The notes under the pieces: model-generated
The model's database searches: none
Seen by the model: only the letters and a program-made list of their open reading frames with translations
What the model was told of the DNA's origin: nothing
Made by a program: the position numbers and the translations under genes
Assembly: GCF_024679095.1 (NCBI RefSeq)
Contig: NW_026111825.1
Location: 62,001 to 126,000 of the forward strand
DNA: 64,000 bases
Source of the DNA: Eriocheir sinensis
Lineage: Eukaryota; Arthropoda; Malacostraca; Decapoda; Varunidae
Direction: 5' to 3'
In this document: in pieces, positions 54,780 through 64,000 of the stretch
Layout: every line of letters starts with the position of its first letter
Position numbering within the stretch: position 1 is the first letter of the stretch

Positions 54780-55090
54780 GTGCGGCGGAGTGGAAAAACT
54801 TAGGCGGCTTTTCCGATACCCTACGCCCCAGTCCACCCAGCAGTGAATGGGTACCAGGTATTAGTCCCGTCTACTAGGGTCTTTTCCCTTCTATAATTCC
54901 TTCCCCCTCCTGTCTCTCTCCGGCATATGACATGTGCACAGATGTTGCGCCGACTAAAAGAAACTTTCCAACGTTTCATCTCTGTACCGTGCAGCAACAC
55001 CCATAACATGCAAACTAGGGTGTGTGCTCCGGGGAAGGGGGGGGGGGGAGGTGAGTGGTCAGCATCTCGTAGCCTCTCTAACCTGTAACT
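54780..55090. repeat. Possible dispersed SINE-like repeat
   Basis: The block CCACCCAGCAGTGAATGGGTACC with a downstream CTCCCGGCATATGA-like part resembles a repeat I associate with decapod genomes, but there is no second copy here to prove it. Confidence 0.25.
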
Positions 55091-55760
55091 CACTCACGTA
55101 CGAGAGCTGATAGCATCGAAGTGAGTATAGAATCATAATGCCTCTGATATACTTGTACCTACATTGTGTATCAGCCTACGGCGTGGCATCATGAGGGAGT
55201 GACGAGCGAGGGGTGGAGCGACTCGCTGCTTCACGCGTTCGAACTGTTCATAGCGAAACATTCAGACGGTGAGCACTGAGGGTCACCGTTGCCAGATTGC
55301 TGTACTTAGAGCATCGTGCTTACTGATTTTTGACCCTTGACGATCCCCAAAAGACATCAGGAATTAACGATTGTAACGATAACTATAAATGAGTCTCGTT
55401 ACTTGGGTGTAGGGGACAGTTTTTGGAACGGAAGTCGGTATAAAGAAGAGGCTGAGTAAGGCAATCTGGCAACGCTGCTGAGGGCTCCCTAGCGTCAGAA
55501 AGAGACTGTCAGGAATTGTTTCTAGCAAATTCTTGAACTGGATATGAAAGCAGTATTGTAAGAAAAAAAAAATACACCAGCAATACCTGTGTGGCAAGCA
55601 ATTTCCGGGCGTGGCGTGTCAAAAATTACATCTCGACAACGCTGACGGCTGACCACTGTGGGAAAACGGCGGAGAATCTGTGACGTAGAGAGATCCTCGT
55701 GCATCTCAGGGCGGCGCGCGTCGGCCAAGCGGCGGGATGTGTATGTGACCTTGTGCGCGT
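55091..55760. other. No gene seen
   Basis: Unassigned. The last 70 bases become CpG-rich ahead of the 45-bp minisatellite. Confidence 0.4.
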
Positions 55761-55765
55761 GTGTG

Positions 55766-56225
55766 CCCGGCGGCGGTGGCGAGGCGTGTTTTATGAGGTG
55801 ATTGTGTGTGCCCGGCGGCGGTGGCGAGGCGTGTATTATGAGGTGATTGTGTGTGCCCGGCGGCGGTGGCGAGGCGTGTATTATGAGGCGATTGTGTGTG
55901 GCCGGCGGCGGTGGCGAGGCGTGTATTATGAGGCGATTGTGTGTGCCCGGCGGCGGTGGCGAGGCGTGTATTATGAGGCGATTGTGTGTGCCCGGCGGCG
56001 GTGGCGAGGCGTGTATTATGAGGTGATTGTGTGTGCCCGGCGGCGGTGGCGAGGCGTGTTTTATGAGGCGATTGTGTGTGCCCGGCGGCGGTGGCGAGGC
56101 GTGTATTATGAGGCGATTGTGTGTGCCCGGCGGCGGTGGCGAGGCGTGTTTTATGAGGCGATTGTGTGTGCCCGGCGGCGGTGGCGAGGCGTGTATTATA
56201 AGGCGATTGTGTGTGCCCGACGGCG
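55766..56225 (+). repeat. 45-bp GC-rich minisatellite, ten to eleven units
   Basis: CCCGGCGGCGGTGGCGAGGC recurs every 45 bases from 55766, each unit ending ATGAGGCGATTGTGTGTG. Variants are TTTTATGAGG/TATTATGAGG, GGTG/GGCG and one GGCCGG. Because 45 is a multiple of three the plus strand stays open from 55699 to 56283, giving a 15-residue repeat (CARRRWRGVYYEAIV). Confidence 0.96.
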
Positions 56226-56279
56226 TTGCGTGTATCGTGTTGCGGTCATTGAGAGGGTGGAGGAGGCCCCGTCACAACG

Positions 56280-56285
56280 ATGAAG
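56280..56285 (+). other. Possible start codon with splice donor (ATGAAG|GTGAGT)
   Basis: Directly after the CpG-rich minisatellite, CACAACGATGAAG is followed by GTGAGTGCC, a near-consensus donor. A first coding exon of two codons with a GC-rich leader is possible. Nothing downstream in the window is recognised as the next exon. Confidence 0.25.
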
Positions 56286-56402
56286 GTGAGTGCCAGTGCC
56301 AGGGAGTCATGCTGTGGTGTTCTTGAGAGTTGGAACGCGGCAAAAGGCTCATTTTATACGATACAGATAGTGGAAACCGGCGGGGGAGTGCATGTGCCCT
56401 AC

Positions 56403-56510
56403 TTTTTTTTTTTTTTTTTTACAACAAAGGAGACAGCCCCCTCCCTCTCCCGTGCCCTCCCTAGCCCCCCCTCGTGTCCTGTGACCATAGTTCCTTTAAA
56501 TGCTGATGTT
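56403..56510 (-). mobile_element. A-tail and 3' end of a retroposed LINE piece
   Basis: Minus strand reads GGCTGTCTCCTTTGTTGT and then a run of A, closely like GAGCTGTCTCCTTAGCTGT plus A at the end of the 14.1 kb LINE. Confidence 0.5.
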
Positions 56511-56663
56511 GCAAGTTAACCACCGCGGTAGTGCATGAAAGGTGAAGCGTTGAGTAATATGGTGCAAGGAGGTTCCGCTGCGGTGATTGGTTAGCCGGCA
56601 ACCCGTGACGTCATCAGTTTACCCGGTGATGTTGCTGTCGTTCTGCGCGCGCGTGGACTGGGC

Positions 56664-56696
<33 letters not shown>
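56664..56696. repeat. (GT)n microsatellite
   Basis: Sixteen units. Confidence 0.92.
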
Positions 56697-56699
<3 letters not shown>

Positions 56700-57027
56700 C
56701 ACCCTTAAATACTGCTACGGAATTAGTGAGCATAGGGACCGTGGATGGTGGGAGGGAGCGAGTAATGAAGAGATAGTCGTCTTGCCTAAGGCGGTGGGGT
56801 GGCCAGGAAGGAGTGAGGGAGGAGGAAGGAGAGGAAGGATACGGCTGATAGGTAAGGGAGGAGGGAGGCGGGGTGGGGTGGTGAGGGGGGGGTAGAGGGG
56901 GAAGGGAGGAGGCAGAGACGGACGGGGGTAAGGCAAGGCTTTGTATGTCTTTGAATTATTTATATTTACTTGTATTTTCCTTCCCCTTCATTGACGCGTG
57001 GTTGCTGACGCTGCCTAATATGTTATC
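56697..57027. other. G-rich sequence, no gene seen
   Basis: 56750-56930 is purine-rich with many GGGAGG words. No frame with family features. Confidence 0.4.
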
Positions 57028-57083
57028 ATTCTTCTTCCTTCCATTGAAATATTACGCTAATTTGATAAGGTAAAAAAAAAGTG

Positions 57084-57153
<70 letters not shown>

Positions 57154-57194
57154 CTTCCTTCCATTGAAATATACGCTAGCTTGATACGGTAAAA

Positions 57195-57250
<56 letters not shown>

Positions 57251-57312
57251 CTTCCTTCCATTGAAATATACGCTAGCCTGATACGGTAAAAAAAGATTCT
57301 CTCTCTCTCTCG
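57028..57312. repeat. Compound repeat: unique ~50 bp plus (CT)n, three units
   Basis: TTCCTTCCATTGAAATAT … GATACGGTAAAAAAA followed by a CT run occurs three times (from about 57037, 57150 and 57248). Copy and microsatellite were duplicated together. Confidence 0.92.
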
Positions 57313-58044
57313 GCAAGTGAAAATGTTACGAGTTAGTGGATCAAATTAACTGTTCAAATCCTTCTCCCCAGTATTCTCCCCCACCTCCCCTCTCTTCTCC
57401 ACCTGCCTGTTTCCCTCCTTCCCCGGACTCCTATCTCCTCCCCCCCTACCCATCACAACCCACCCACTGCCCCTTCCCCGCCACCAACAACCAACTCCCC
57501 GCACCAACCCCCCCAACCACCCACTCATTACCGCAGTTACTCTCATCCTCCTGCCCAAACCTCCTCCCTCCCATCACCCTCTCCTTCCCTTGTTTGCCTG
57601 CTCTTATTGTCTCCCCGTCTCCCTGGTTTGTTTCACGGCTCTCTGGGTCATTTTCATAAACATTTCGCCTCCCAAGCACACTTATTTGACAAGGCCGCTC
57701 GTAGGAGTTTGGGACATTTCCAGGGGTAGTTTTATGACCCTGGTGGTAGTCTGACCCTTCTTCTGTACCATGAACCTAAAAAAACACCCATTAGAACCCG
57801 ATTGATCTTTTTCAAACGGCGGCGTGGGGTGTGAGGAAGGGCATGTTGAAGTGATTGATTTAAATAAGTCCGTCTTTCTTCGTTTTCTTTAAGTCCCTGT
57901 TTCTACATTCTCTAGTTTGGCTCCAAGCAGTGTCACGCATAAACCACGCCTCTGCCGTGTCTCCTCCTACAAACCTGCGTATGACTTGACTTGGTGTATA
58001 TAGACTTAGTTAGTTAGTGCCAAAAGTAGTCAGCGCAAAAGGAG
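57313..58044. other. C-rich region, no gene seen
   Basis: 57360-57600 is C-rich with CCCC words. The remainder shows nothing recognisable. Confidence 0.4.
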
Positions 58045-58262
58045 CAACGGGTTTAAAGATCGCGTTGGCCGTCACTTCAAGGCAACAGGAGGAATTAATT
58101 AAACATTCTCGCACGTACGTTAAGTGGATGTTTAAATCTTTTCTGCAAGGTATTGAAGCCCCTGACGACTAAGTTAATTAAATCACTCAAGCAGGCAGCC
58201 TCGTTATGCGCCATCAGTCCTTCCATTGCCGGGTCTTCCGTGTTTCCTCCTCCTCCTCCTCC
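58045..58262 (+). mobile_element. LINE 3' end fragment
   Basis: GFKDRVGRHFKATGGIN is a worn form of the LINE C-terminus (FKYRIDRHFAASGVN at 53.1 kb), followed by the same 3' part (AAATCACTCAAGCAGGCAGC, CCTCGTTATGCGCCA against CTCGTAATGAGCC). Confidence 0.75.
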
Positions 58263-58469
58263 TCCTTTAGCCGAGACAAGGTCAAGAGCACCATGTCAGT
58301 TTAGTCTATAAAAGGATGATTAGGCCGGGAATGGAATGTCAGAGAGAGAGAGAGAGAGAGAAAGAGAGGAATTCATCGAGTATGTGAGTTTGGTAGTCGT
58401 GAAAGGGGTGGATATACTTGTTTTAGAATAATTATATGGATGTTAGACTGTTACTGAGATGATTATGAT

Positions 58470-58615
58470 AAATTAGAGACTACGAGGAGAGGGGAGGAGG
58501 AGAGAGCAGGAGGAGAAGAAAAGAAGAAGAAGAAAAAGAAAAGAAAAGAAAAGAAGATAAGAAAGGAAAAATGGCCAATGAAAGAAGGAAGAGTTGCAAT
58601 GGAGAGAGATCACAA

Positions 58616-58704
<89 letters not shown>

Positions 58705-58710
58705 CAAGTC

Positions 58711-58751
<41 letters not shown>

Positions 58752-59235
58752 ATAAAAGACGGAAGACGGACCAGAGAATATGAAATAGAGAAGCGGGGTT
58801 AGACTTATGAAATAGGGAGAGGAGGTCAGAGGCAGGAGGAAGAGGAGGAGGGAGAAGAAATAGTGGAGGAAGAGAAGAATGTTGGAAATCAAGGAAACAG
58901 AGAAAGTGGAATGTCTAAGATGACGAAATATAGAGGAAAGAAACTGAGAAAAGGGACAAAATGAATAAGGAATTGGAGAGAAGTGAAAGGAGGAGAAAGA
59001 AGGAGAGGAGATGAGAAGGAGGAGAGAGAGAAGGGGAGTGAGTGGGAGAAGGAAAGGCAAAGGAAATGAAAAGAGAGGCCAGAAAAGAGATTGAGGAAGG
59101 AGAGGGTGGTAAGGAAGAAGGGAGAGGGGGAGGGAACAGGGTGACAGCGGGAGAAGGGGCAGGCAGGGGGCGCGAAATGGAAGCGGAGGGGAAGGAAGGG
59201 AAGCCGAAGAGGATGAAACAGTGATGAAACGTCAA
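58470..59235. repeat. Purine-rich tract with (GA)n runs
   Basis: Plus strand almost all A and G, with pure GA at 58620-58703 and 58718-58748. Frames on either strand are composition artefacts. Confidence 0.87.
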
Positions 59236-59289
59236 CGGGAATGAAACGCGACTCGCTCAGGTTCGGGTCCCTGATATTTCTCTTTCCGA

Positions 59290-59420
59290 AAAATGTTAAC
59301 CTTCTCACTTCTCCCTTTGCTCTCCTTCCCTCACCCTTCCATTTCCCTCTCCTCCTCCTCCTCCCCTCCTCCTCTTCCTTCTCCTCCTCCTCCTCCTTTT
59401 CCCCCTTTTCTTCTTCCTCT
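59290..59420. repeat. Pyrimidine-rich (CCT/CTT) stretch
   Basis: Imperfect CTCCTCCTC sequence directly after the purine tract, so the strand bias flips here. Confidence 0.75.
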
Positions 59421-59517
59421 TCCTTCTACGAACAAATGCATTCTCTCAGTCATCTATCTTTGTGGAAATTTAGCCGACATTGCAAAGTTGTAAGAAATGG
59501 CTGCGTAAAGATGTAAT

Positions 59518-59533
59518 GAGAGAGAGAGAGAGT

Positions 59534-59599
<66 letters not shown>
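59518..59599 (+). repeat. (GA)n microsatellite
   Basis: GA run with two single interruptions. Confidence 0.93.
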
Positions 59600-59600
<1 letters not shown>

Positions 59601-59706
59601 GAAGCCAGAAGAAATTATATATGTGGCCGTAATGAAGGGACACAAATATGCTGGAAGAAAGAATTTGCAAAGGCGAAGGAAGGTAAATGTTTGGAAGATT
59701 CCAGTC

Positions 59707-59708
<2 letters not shown>

Positions 59709-59788
<80 letters not shown>
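59709..59788 (+). repeat. (CA)n microsatellite
   Basis: About forty CA units. Confidence 0.96.
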
Positions 59789-59790
<2 letters not shown>

Positions 59791-61525
59791 TAGAGGGAGA
59801 AAGCTCTTTGTTAATATAAATTTTTCTCGTTTAATATCTAGTTTCCTATTACAAGACTGATTCTATTAGTGACTGACGGTGTTTAGAGTTGTTACTGGAG
59901 GCGTTTGATGTTTTTATCCTATTTGAATTCAGTAAAAAAGAGAAAAAGGGAAATAATGTAAATCCAGGCATTATCTATAACTGTAGAGGGACAGAAAAAG
60001 AGCTTCATGGACTAAGCGACAGAGTGATTAAAGATATTCAAATGTCAATTAAGACTAAAAGTAGACTTGTACAGGTCGTATTATGCACAGAGGTGAAAAC
60101 AGACGAAGAACCAAAGTAGGAACCCAGGAATGGCAGGAGGATTCAGGGCAGACAGAGAACCAGGAGAAGAAACTAAATTAGGTCATTTGCCGGAGGAGAA
60201 TGGAACACTATTATTAGACTAAGAGCTGCAGGACGCTGGTAGAGGCTTGTGCCGCCCTGGACCTGTAGTGGCTGAAAATGAGCCGATCTCACAGTCCAAC
60301 ACAGCGTCTTCGTAACAGCCCGGACCAAACTATAGAATCCCATACAATAAAAAATGGTGAGGTCTTCGATGCCACGCTAAATACACAAGACTTTTCCTGT
60401 ATAGTTTCATCAAATTTGTGAACTTAAATACAAACACTAGACACTATACAAGGAAATTTCGATGGCTCTGGTATTGGTTTGGGAGCTTACTAACCCATCA
60501 TGGGAACTGTGAAACTGGCCCAATGAGACGTTGCTGATAATAGTGATAATGTGAGACACAATAAATATTCGAGTCTTTTTGAATGAAGGGAGGGAGAGGA
60601 AGAGGAGGAAGAAGAAGAGGAGGAGGAGGAGGAGGAGGAGGAGAGGGTTAGTGAATGAAGGGGGGGAGAGGTTAAAGTTGTGCAGTAGCAGTTAATAATT
60701 AGTCTGATGGGGTAATCACTTAAATTATGCAAAAATATGATAATCCGAGTAACTGCGAGATCATTACAGAACAGATCCCGGCTTTGCTTTCCCTTTTAAT
60801 CCGTCACTGACATTATTCTCGTCCGTTCATTACCTTCTCTGTAGTCTTAATCTCTTCCTGGGGTTCGTTATGAAGCGCCCGATGATGAAAAGGAAAAAAA
60901 AACATATTCACGTTGATGTCACGAAGACGCTTTGAGGAGCTATCCGTTTTGTGTCCTCGGAGCGGCGCGTCGCTGGGCGGGAATGTTTTCTTTAATGCTT
61001 CTTTTGATGTCGTTTTTGTGTCATTTTGTTACTGAGAAACCTGCGCGGGGTTGAAGGATTTTTTTCACTTATGACATTTGTTGCTTAAAAGTGGCAATCA
61101 TTTCAGTATTTAGTGTATTTCTGCGTCATTCATTGTATCATTTTCATTTTACTTTATTTTTTGTTTATTTAGCATCGTTTATTTCACTATCATTTATCTT
61201 ATTGGTTTATTTAGCATTGTTTATTTCATTATCAATAGCATTACCTACTTTTATTTATCGAGGCTTTTACTTAACGACATCAACCTTTGTGATTATTGTA
61301 AATGATATCATACGTGCATTTATTATTAGATCGTAGCTTCAAAGCGAGTCAGACTTTGTGGCTAATCAGTTAATTGGTTTTGTTTTCCTCCAGACCGCTG
61401 CCTCTTCAGCTGCCTTTGTCATTATTGAATTCCTGTTGTCATGATTGTAGACGCATATCCTGTATATTTTAGATGATCCCCGCTTATTTGTTTCCATTAC
61501 TTAATGTGTTTAAGACTGATCTATT
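59789..61525. other. No recognised gene; (GGA)n at 60600-60650
   Basis: 60130-60280 resembles the 3' portion of a LINE/SINE (GAATGGCAGGAGGATTCAGGGCAGAC, GTGCCGCCCTGGACCTG), but no second copy in the window proves it. A (GGA)n/(GAA)n run lies at 60600-60650. The remainder is AT-rich and unassigned. Confidence 0.4.
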
Positions 61526-61529
61526 TTTG

Positions 61530-61940
61530 CGACCTTAACACAAGGGCTTTTCTTTTCAACCTTAAGACCTTGACCTTTCCTTGGTTATACTTGTTTTTTT
61601 TTTTTTTTGTATTTTTCTTCTTTCATCAAGTTATGTGTTAGTGTTGTCCTTTCCTTGGTGTTACTTGTTTTTGTATTTATTTTCGACCTTGATTAAGACA
61701 ACGCAAGAGAGCTTTTTTTTATGATCTTAAGACAAGAGAATGATTATTTTTTGCGACCATAAGACAACGCAAGAGCTTTTATGCGACCTTAGGACAACAC
61801 AAGAAAGCCTTTATTTCGACCTTAAACTACAGAGGAGAGCTTTTTTTTTTTTTTTTTTTTTTTACCTTAAGACAGCACACGATAATATTTTTTGCGTCCT
61901 CAAGACAACACAGGAGGGCTTATATTGCGACCGCAGCTCA
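61530..61940. repeat. Degenerate ~60-bp tandem repeat with poly(T)
   Basis: GCGACCTTAAGACAACGCAAGAG-like blocks with following T runs recur five to six times (about 61530, 61690, 61755, 61787, 61865, 61899). Units differ strongly, so the array is old. Confidence 0.7.
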
Positions 61941-62020
61941 AGAGTTTTTTCGAGTACCTTGCCATGGCTCGTGAGGTGTGCCGTACCTTGTGCCACAATC
62001 ACCAGGGGTTGGCATGGGAA

Positions 62021-62258
62021 GGGTGGCAGGGGTAGGGTGGCAGGGGCAGGGTGGCAGGGGCAGATTGGCAGGGGCAGATTGGCAGGGGCAGATTGGCAGG
62101 GGCAGATTGGCAGGGGCAGGGTGGCAGGGGTAGGGTGGCAGGGGCAGATTGACAGGGGCAGATTGGCAGGGGTAGGGTGGCAGGGGCAGGGTGGCAGGGG
62201 CTGGGTGGCAGGGGCAGATTGGCAGGGGTAGGGTGGCAGAATAGCAGGGCAGACTGGC
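62021..62258. repeat. 14-bp G-rich minisatellite, about 17 units
   Basis: Unit TTGGCAGGGGCAGA with variants GTGGCAGGGGTAGG and GTGGCAGGGGCAGG. Because 14 is not a multiple of three, several frames on both strands remain open; none is a real gene. Confidence 0.94.
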
Positions 62259-64000
62259 AGGGTATGAGCCATTCGTCAGGGTAATGGCGTTCACCATGCG
62301 ATACGGTTCTAGCGGCCCTTTATCAACTGCGTCGGATCCAGATAAATTAAGGGTTGGAGTGGCCTTTTCTGTGGCCTGCGATCGCCTTCTTAGTCCGCTT
62401 ATCTGTCGCTTGGCGGGTTGGCGTTGGGACCTTTGCAAGGGGGAGGAGGAGACCGATAGGGGACGATTCGAGAGCCGCAGCGACGGGCCAAATTTGTGGC
62501 TTTATCGTGTACCAGCGACGGGCCAAATTTTTGCCATGATATAAACCTCAAAATTTGATTATGCATAAACTGAGCACAAATGCATTGATATATATTATGT
62601 AATGGTTTGTGTGAGTGATGTTTTTTTTCTCATTTTTTTCGCTTAGAGGGACCATTAAGAAACATGATCCCCGCAGCTGCCGGGTTAACTGAAATATTTC
62701 GCGTTTATTTTTATCCTTTCCTCGGCATCCTTTTTAGTTTTCTTTTCTAGTTTTGTTCTTTTCATTTTTTTTTCGTTTTCTTGGCAATATTTTGCTTTAC
62801 TTTATTATTGAACTATTTTTTTTTGAAGAGCCGTATTTTTTTGAAGACCTTATTTTCATTTGTTTCCTTTCAAAAAATGATATTTGTAATCTCGTGTTGG
62901 CTTTCGTTTTTATTACCTCCTTTTTACGTGATAGTTTTTGCCTATTTTTCTTTTGTTTTCTTGACGAGTAGATCATGTTACAGAATGCAGTGTTTTATAG
63001 TATTTAATTCTTTCATAACGACATTTTTTTTATTGACATATATAACGAAGTACATCCCTTACATTTATTTTACGATAAAGAAGAAGGATCAGGAAAACAC
63101 AACCTGGGCACAAACAAAATCGTAGGTCTTTCCTTAAAAATAACAAAAACAAATGAAAAGAATACAAAAATGCGCAATGGATTACTGCCCATGTATCCTC
63201 CTGCGAGTAGCTGTATTATACAGGTGGAAAGGGGGTGGGTGGGGGTAACTGTAATAAAAAATAAACTTATAAATCGCTGAATGAGTAAAAAGTGCTTCTC
63301 TTAAATCACCACTTTTTTCCGTGTTCACTTAATTTGGCGAGCAATGCGGCGCGAGGCGAGCGAGGCATGGACGTTTATGGGCGAATTTCTATCAAAACCT
63401 TGCGGGAAGTCATCGGGGTTGGCTGATTAATGCTCGCCCGGGAGTTTTGGAGGTAATTTTTGCAATGTTTTAATATGTAGTTCTGGCGAGGCGAGCTTTG
63501 TAACGGAATTAGAGGAGGAAAAAGAAGAAAATAAAAAGGACAGGAAGGGAAGAACACCTGGACTCGAAATAGGAGAAGAATGAAGGAAGAAATGAAATGG
63601 AACTGGCTCAAGATGGGAGAGAAAATGGATGAACGCGGAAAGTAACTTGAAAAGGAAAAATATGAAGACCAAGAACAAAGAATGGTAAGGGGATGGGAAG
63701 AGAGAAGAGGAGGAAAGAAATACAGGAAAGGAAAATGTGTAAAACGAAAGGGGAATGGCCAAGGAAGGGAAAGAAATTGAAGGAAAACAAAGAGAAGTGT
63801 TTAGTAAAAGAAAAATAAGTTAGAGTGAGGGAGAGGAAGGTGAAGAGAACGAAAGGGAAAGCAAGGGAGTGAAGCTTAGAAAAGAAAGAGAAGAATAACT
63901 CAGGAAGGGAGAGGATGGGACAGTGATGAAAAATGAAAGAAAGAGAAAGATGAAAGGGGAATGGAGTTTAGGAAAGGAAGGGGACGAAGATCAATTCAGG
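62259..64000. other. AT-rich then purine-rich sequence, no gene seen
   Basis: 62440-62530 carries a small direct repeat (CGACGGGCCAAATTT twice). 62600-63130 is T-rich. 63500-64000 is again strongly purine-rich on the plus strand. Frames there are composition effects. Confidence 0.45.

Noticed and set aside
61740..62438. Frames of 130-165 codons around the 14-bp minisatellite on both strands
   Set aside because: The unit has no stop in any register, so open frames follow automatically.

Overview
This window is eukaryotic, intron-bearing, repeat-rich DNA, most likely from a decapod crustacean (inference). Reasons: it is packed with very long (GA)n/(CT)n, (CA)n and (TA)n microsatellites, and with BEL/Pao and Gypsy LTR elements, CR1/L2-like and RTE-like LINEs, tRNA-derived SINE-like pieces and hAT transposons. 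It also holds an interstitial TTAGG run and arthropod-style split genes. There is nothing prokaryotic. Almost every long open frame is transposon-derived or a translated simple repeat.

Layout. 0.2-4.2 kb: pol of a BEL/Pao retrotransposon (minus strand). 4.2-15.3 kb: a Gypsy-type LTR element on the minus strand with two ~1.25 kb LTRs, a polypurine tract, protease/RT/RNase H/integrase remnants and an errantivirus-like Env reading frame next to the 3' LTR. Its 5' LTR is split by a LINE fragment. Three unrelated minisatellites (44, 51 and 68 bp) have expanded inside it. 15.9-27.3 kb (and perhaps further): exons of a host gene on the plus strand that resembles MAGUK p55 scaffold proteins (MPP7/MPP3-like; Drosophila metro-like). 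In order they are a putative L27N exon, an L27C exon, an L27C/linker exon, a PDZ exon and a PDZ-end/SH3 exon. The putative L27N exon is split by a 4.5 kb hAT transposon with a perfect 8-bp target duplication, and the other exons carry small deletions, so this copy is either a pseudogene or badly base-called. LINE debris fills the introns.

28.0-30.6 kb: a palindromic fold-back MITE split by another hAT. 31.3-31.8 kb: a TIR element beside an exon-like segment. 33.5-34.6 kb: a short hAT that keeps only a BED zinc finger. 35.2-37.2 kb: an RTE-like LINE carrying a 177-bp MITE. 37.2-39.1 kb: a two-copy ~950-bp tandem duplication, each copy with a CpG-rich start and a possible tiny first coding exon. 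42.2-44.8 kb: a third hAT with a broken transposase. 45-49.4 kb: SINE and LINE copies on the minus strand. 51.0-53.3 kb: a nearly complete LINE RT on the plus strand. 53.5-54.6, 58.5-59.2 and 63.5-64.0 kb: long polypurine tracts. 55.8-56.3 kb: a CpG-rich 45-bp minisatellite read openly through its whole length, next to an ATG and splice donor. 62.0-62.26 kb: a G-rich 14-bp minisatellite.

The host material is a thin skeleton of exons in a landscape built by nested insertions and tandem expansion. The most useful observations are the hAT-in-exon insertion with target-site proof, the Env-bearing LTR element, the in-frame repeat inside its integrase, and five hAT-type insertions recognisable from 8-bp duplications (four exact, one imperfect).
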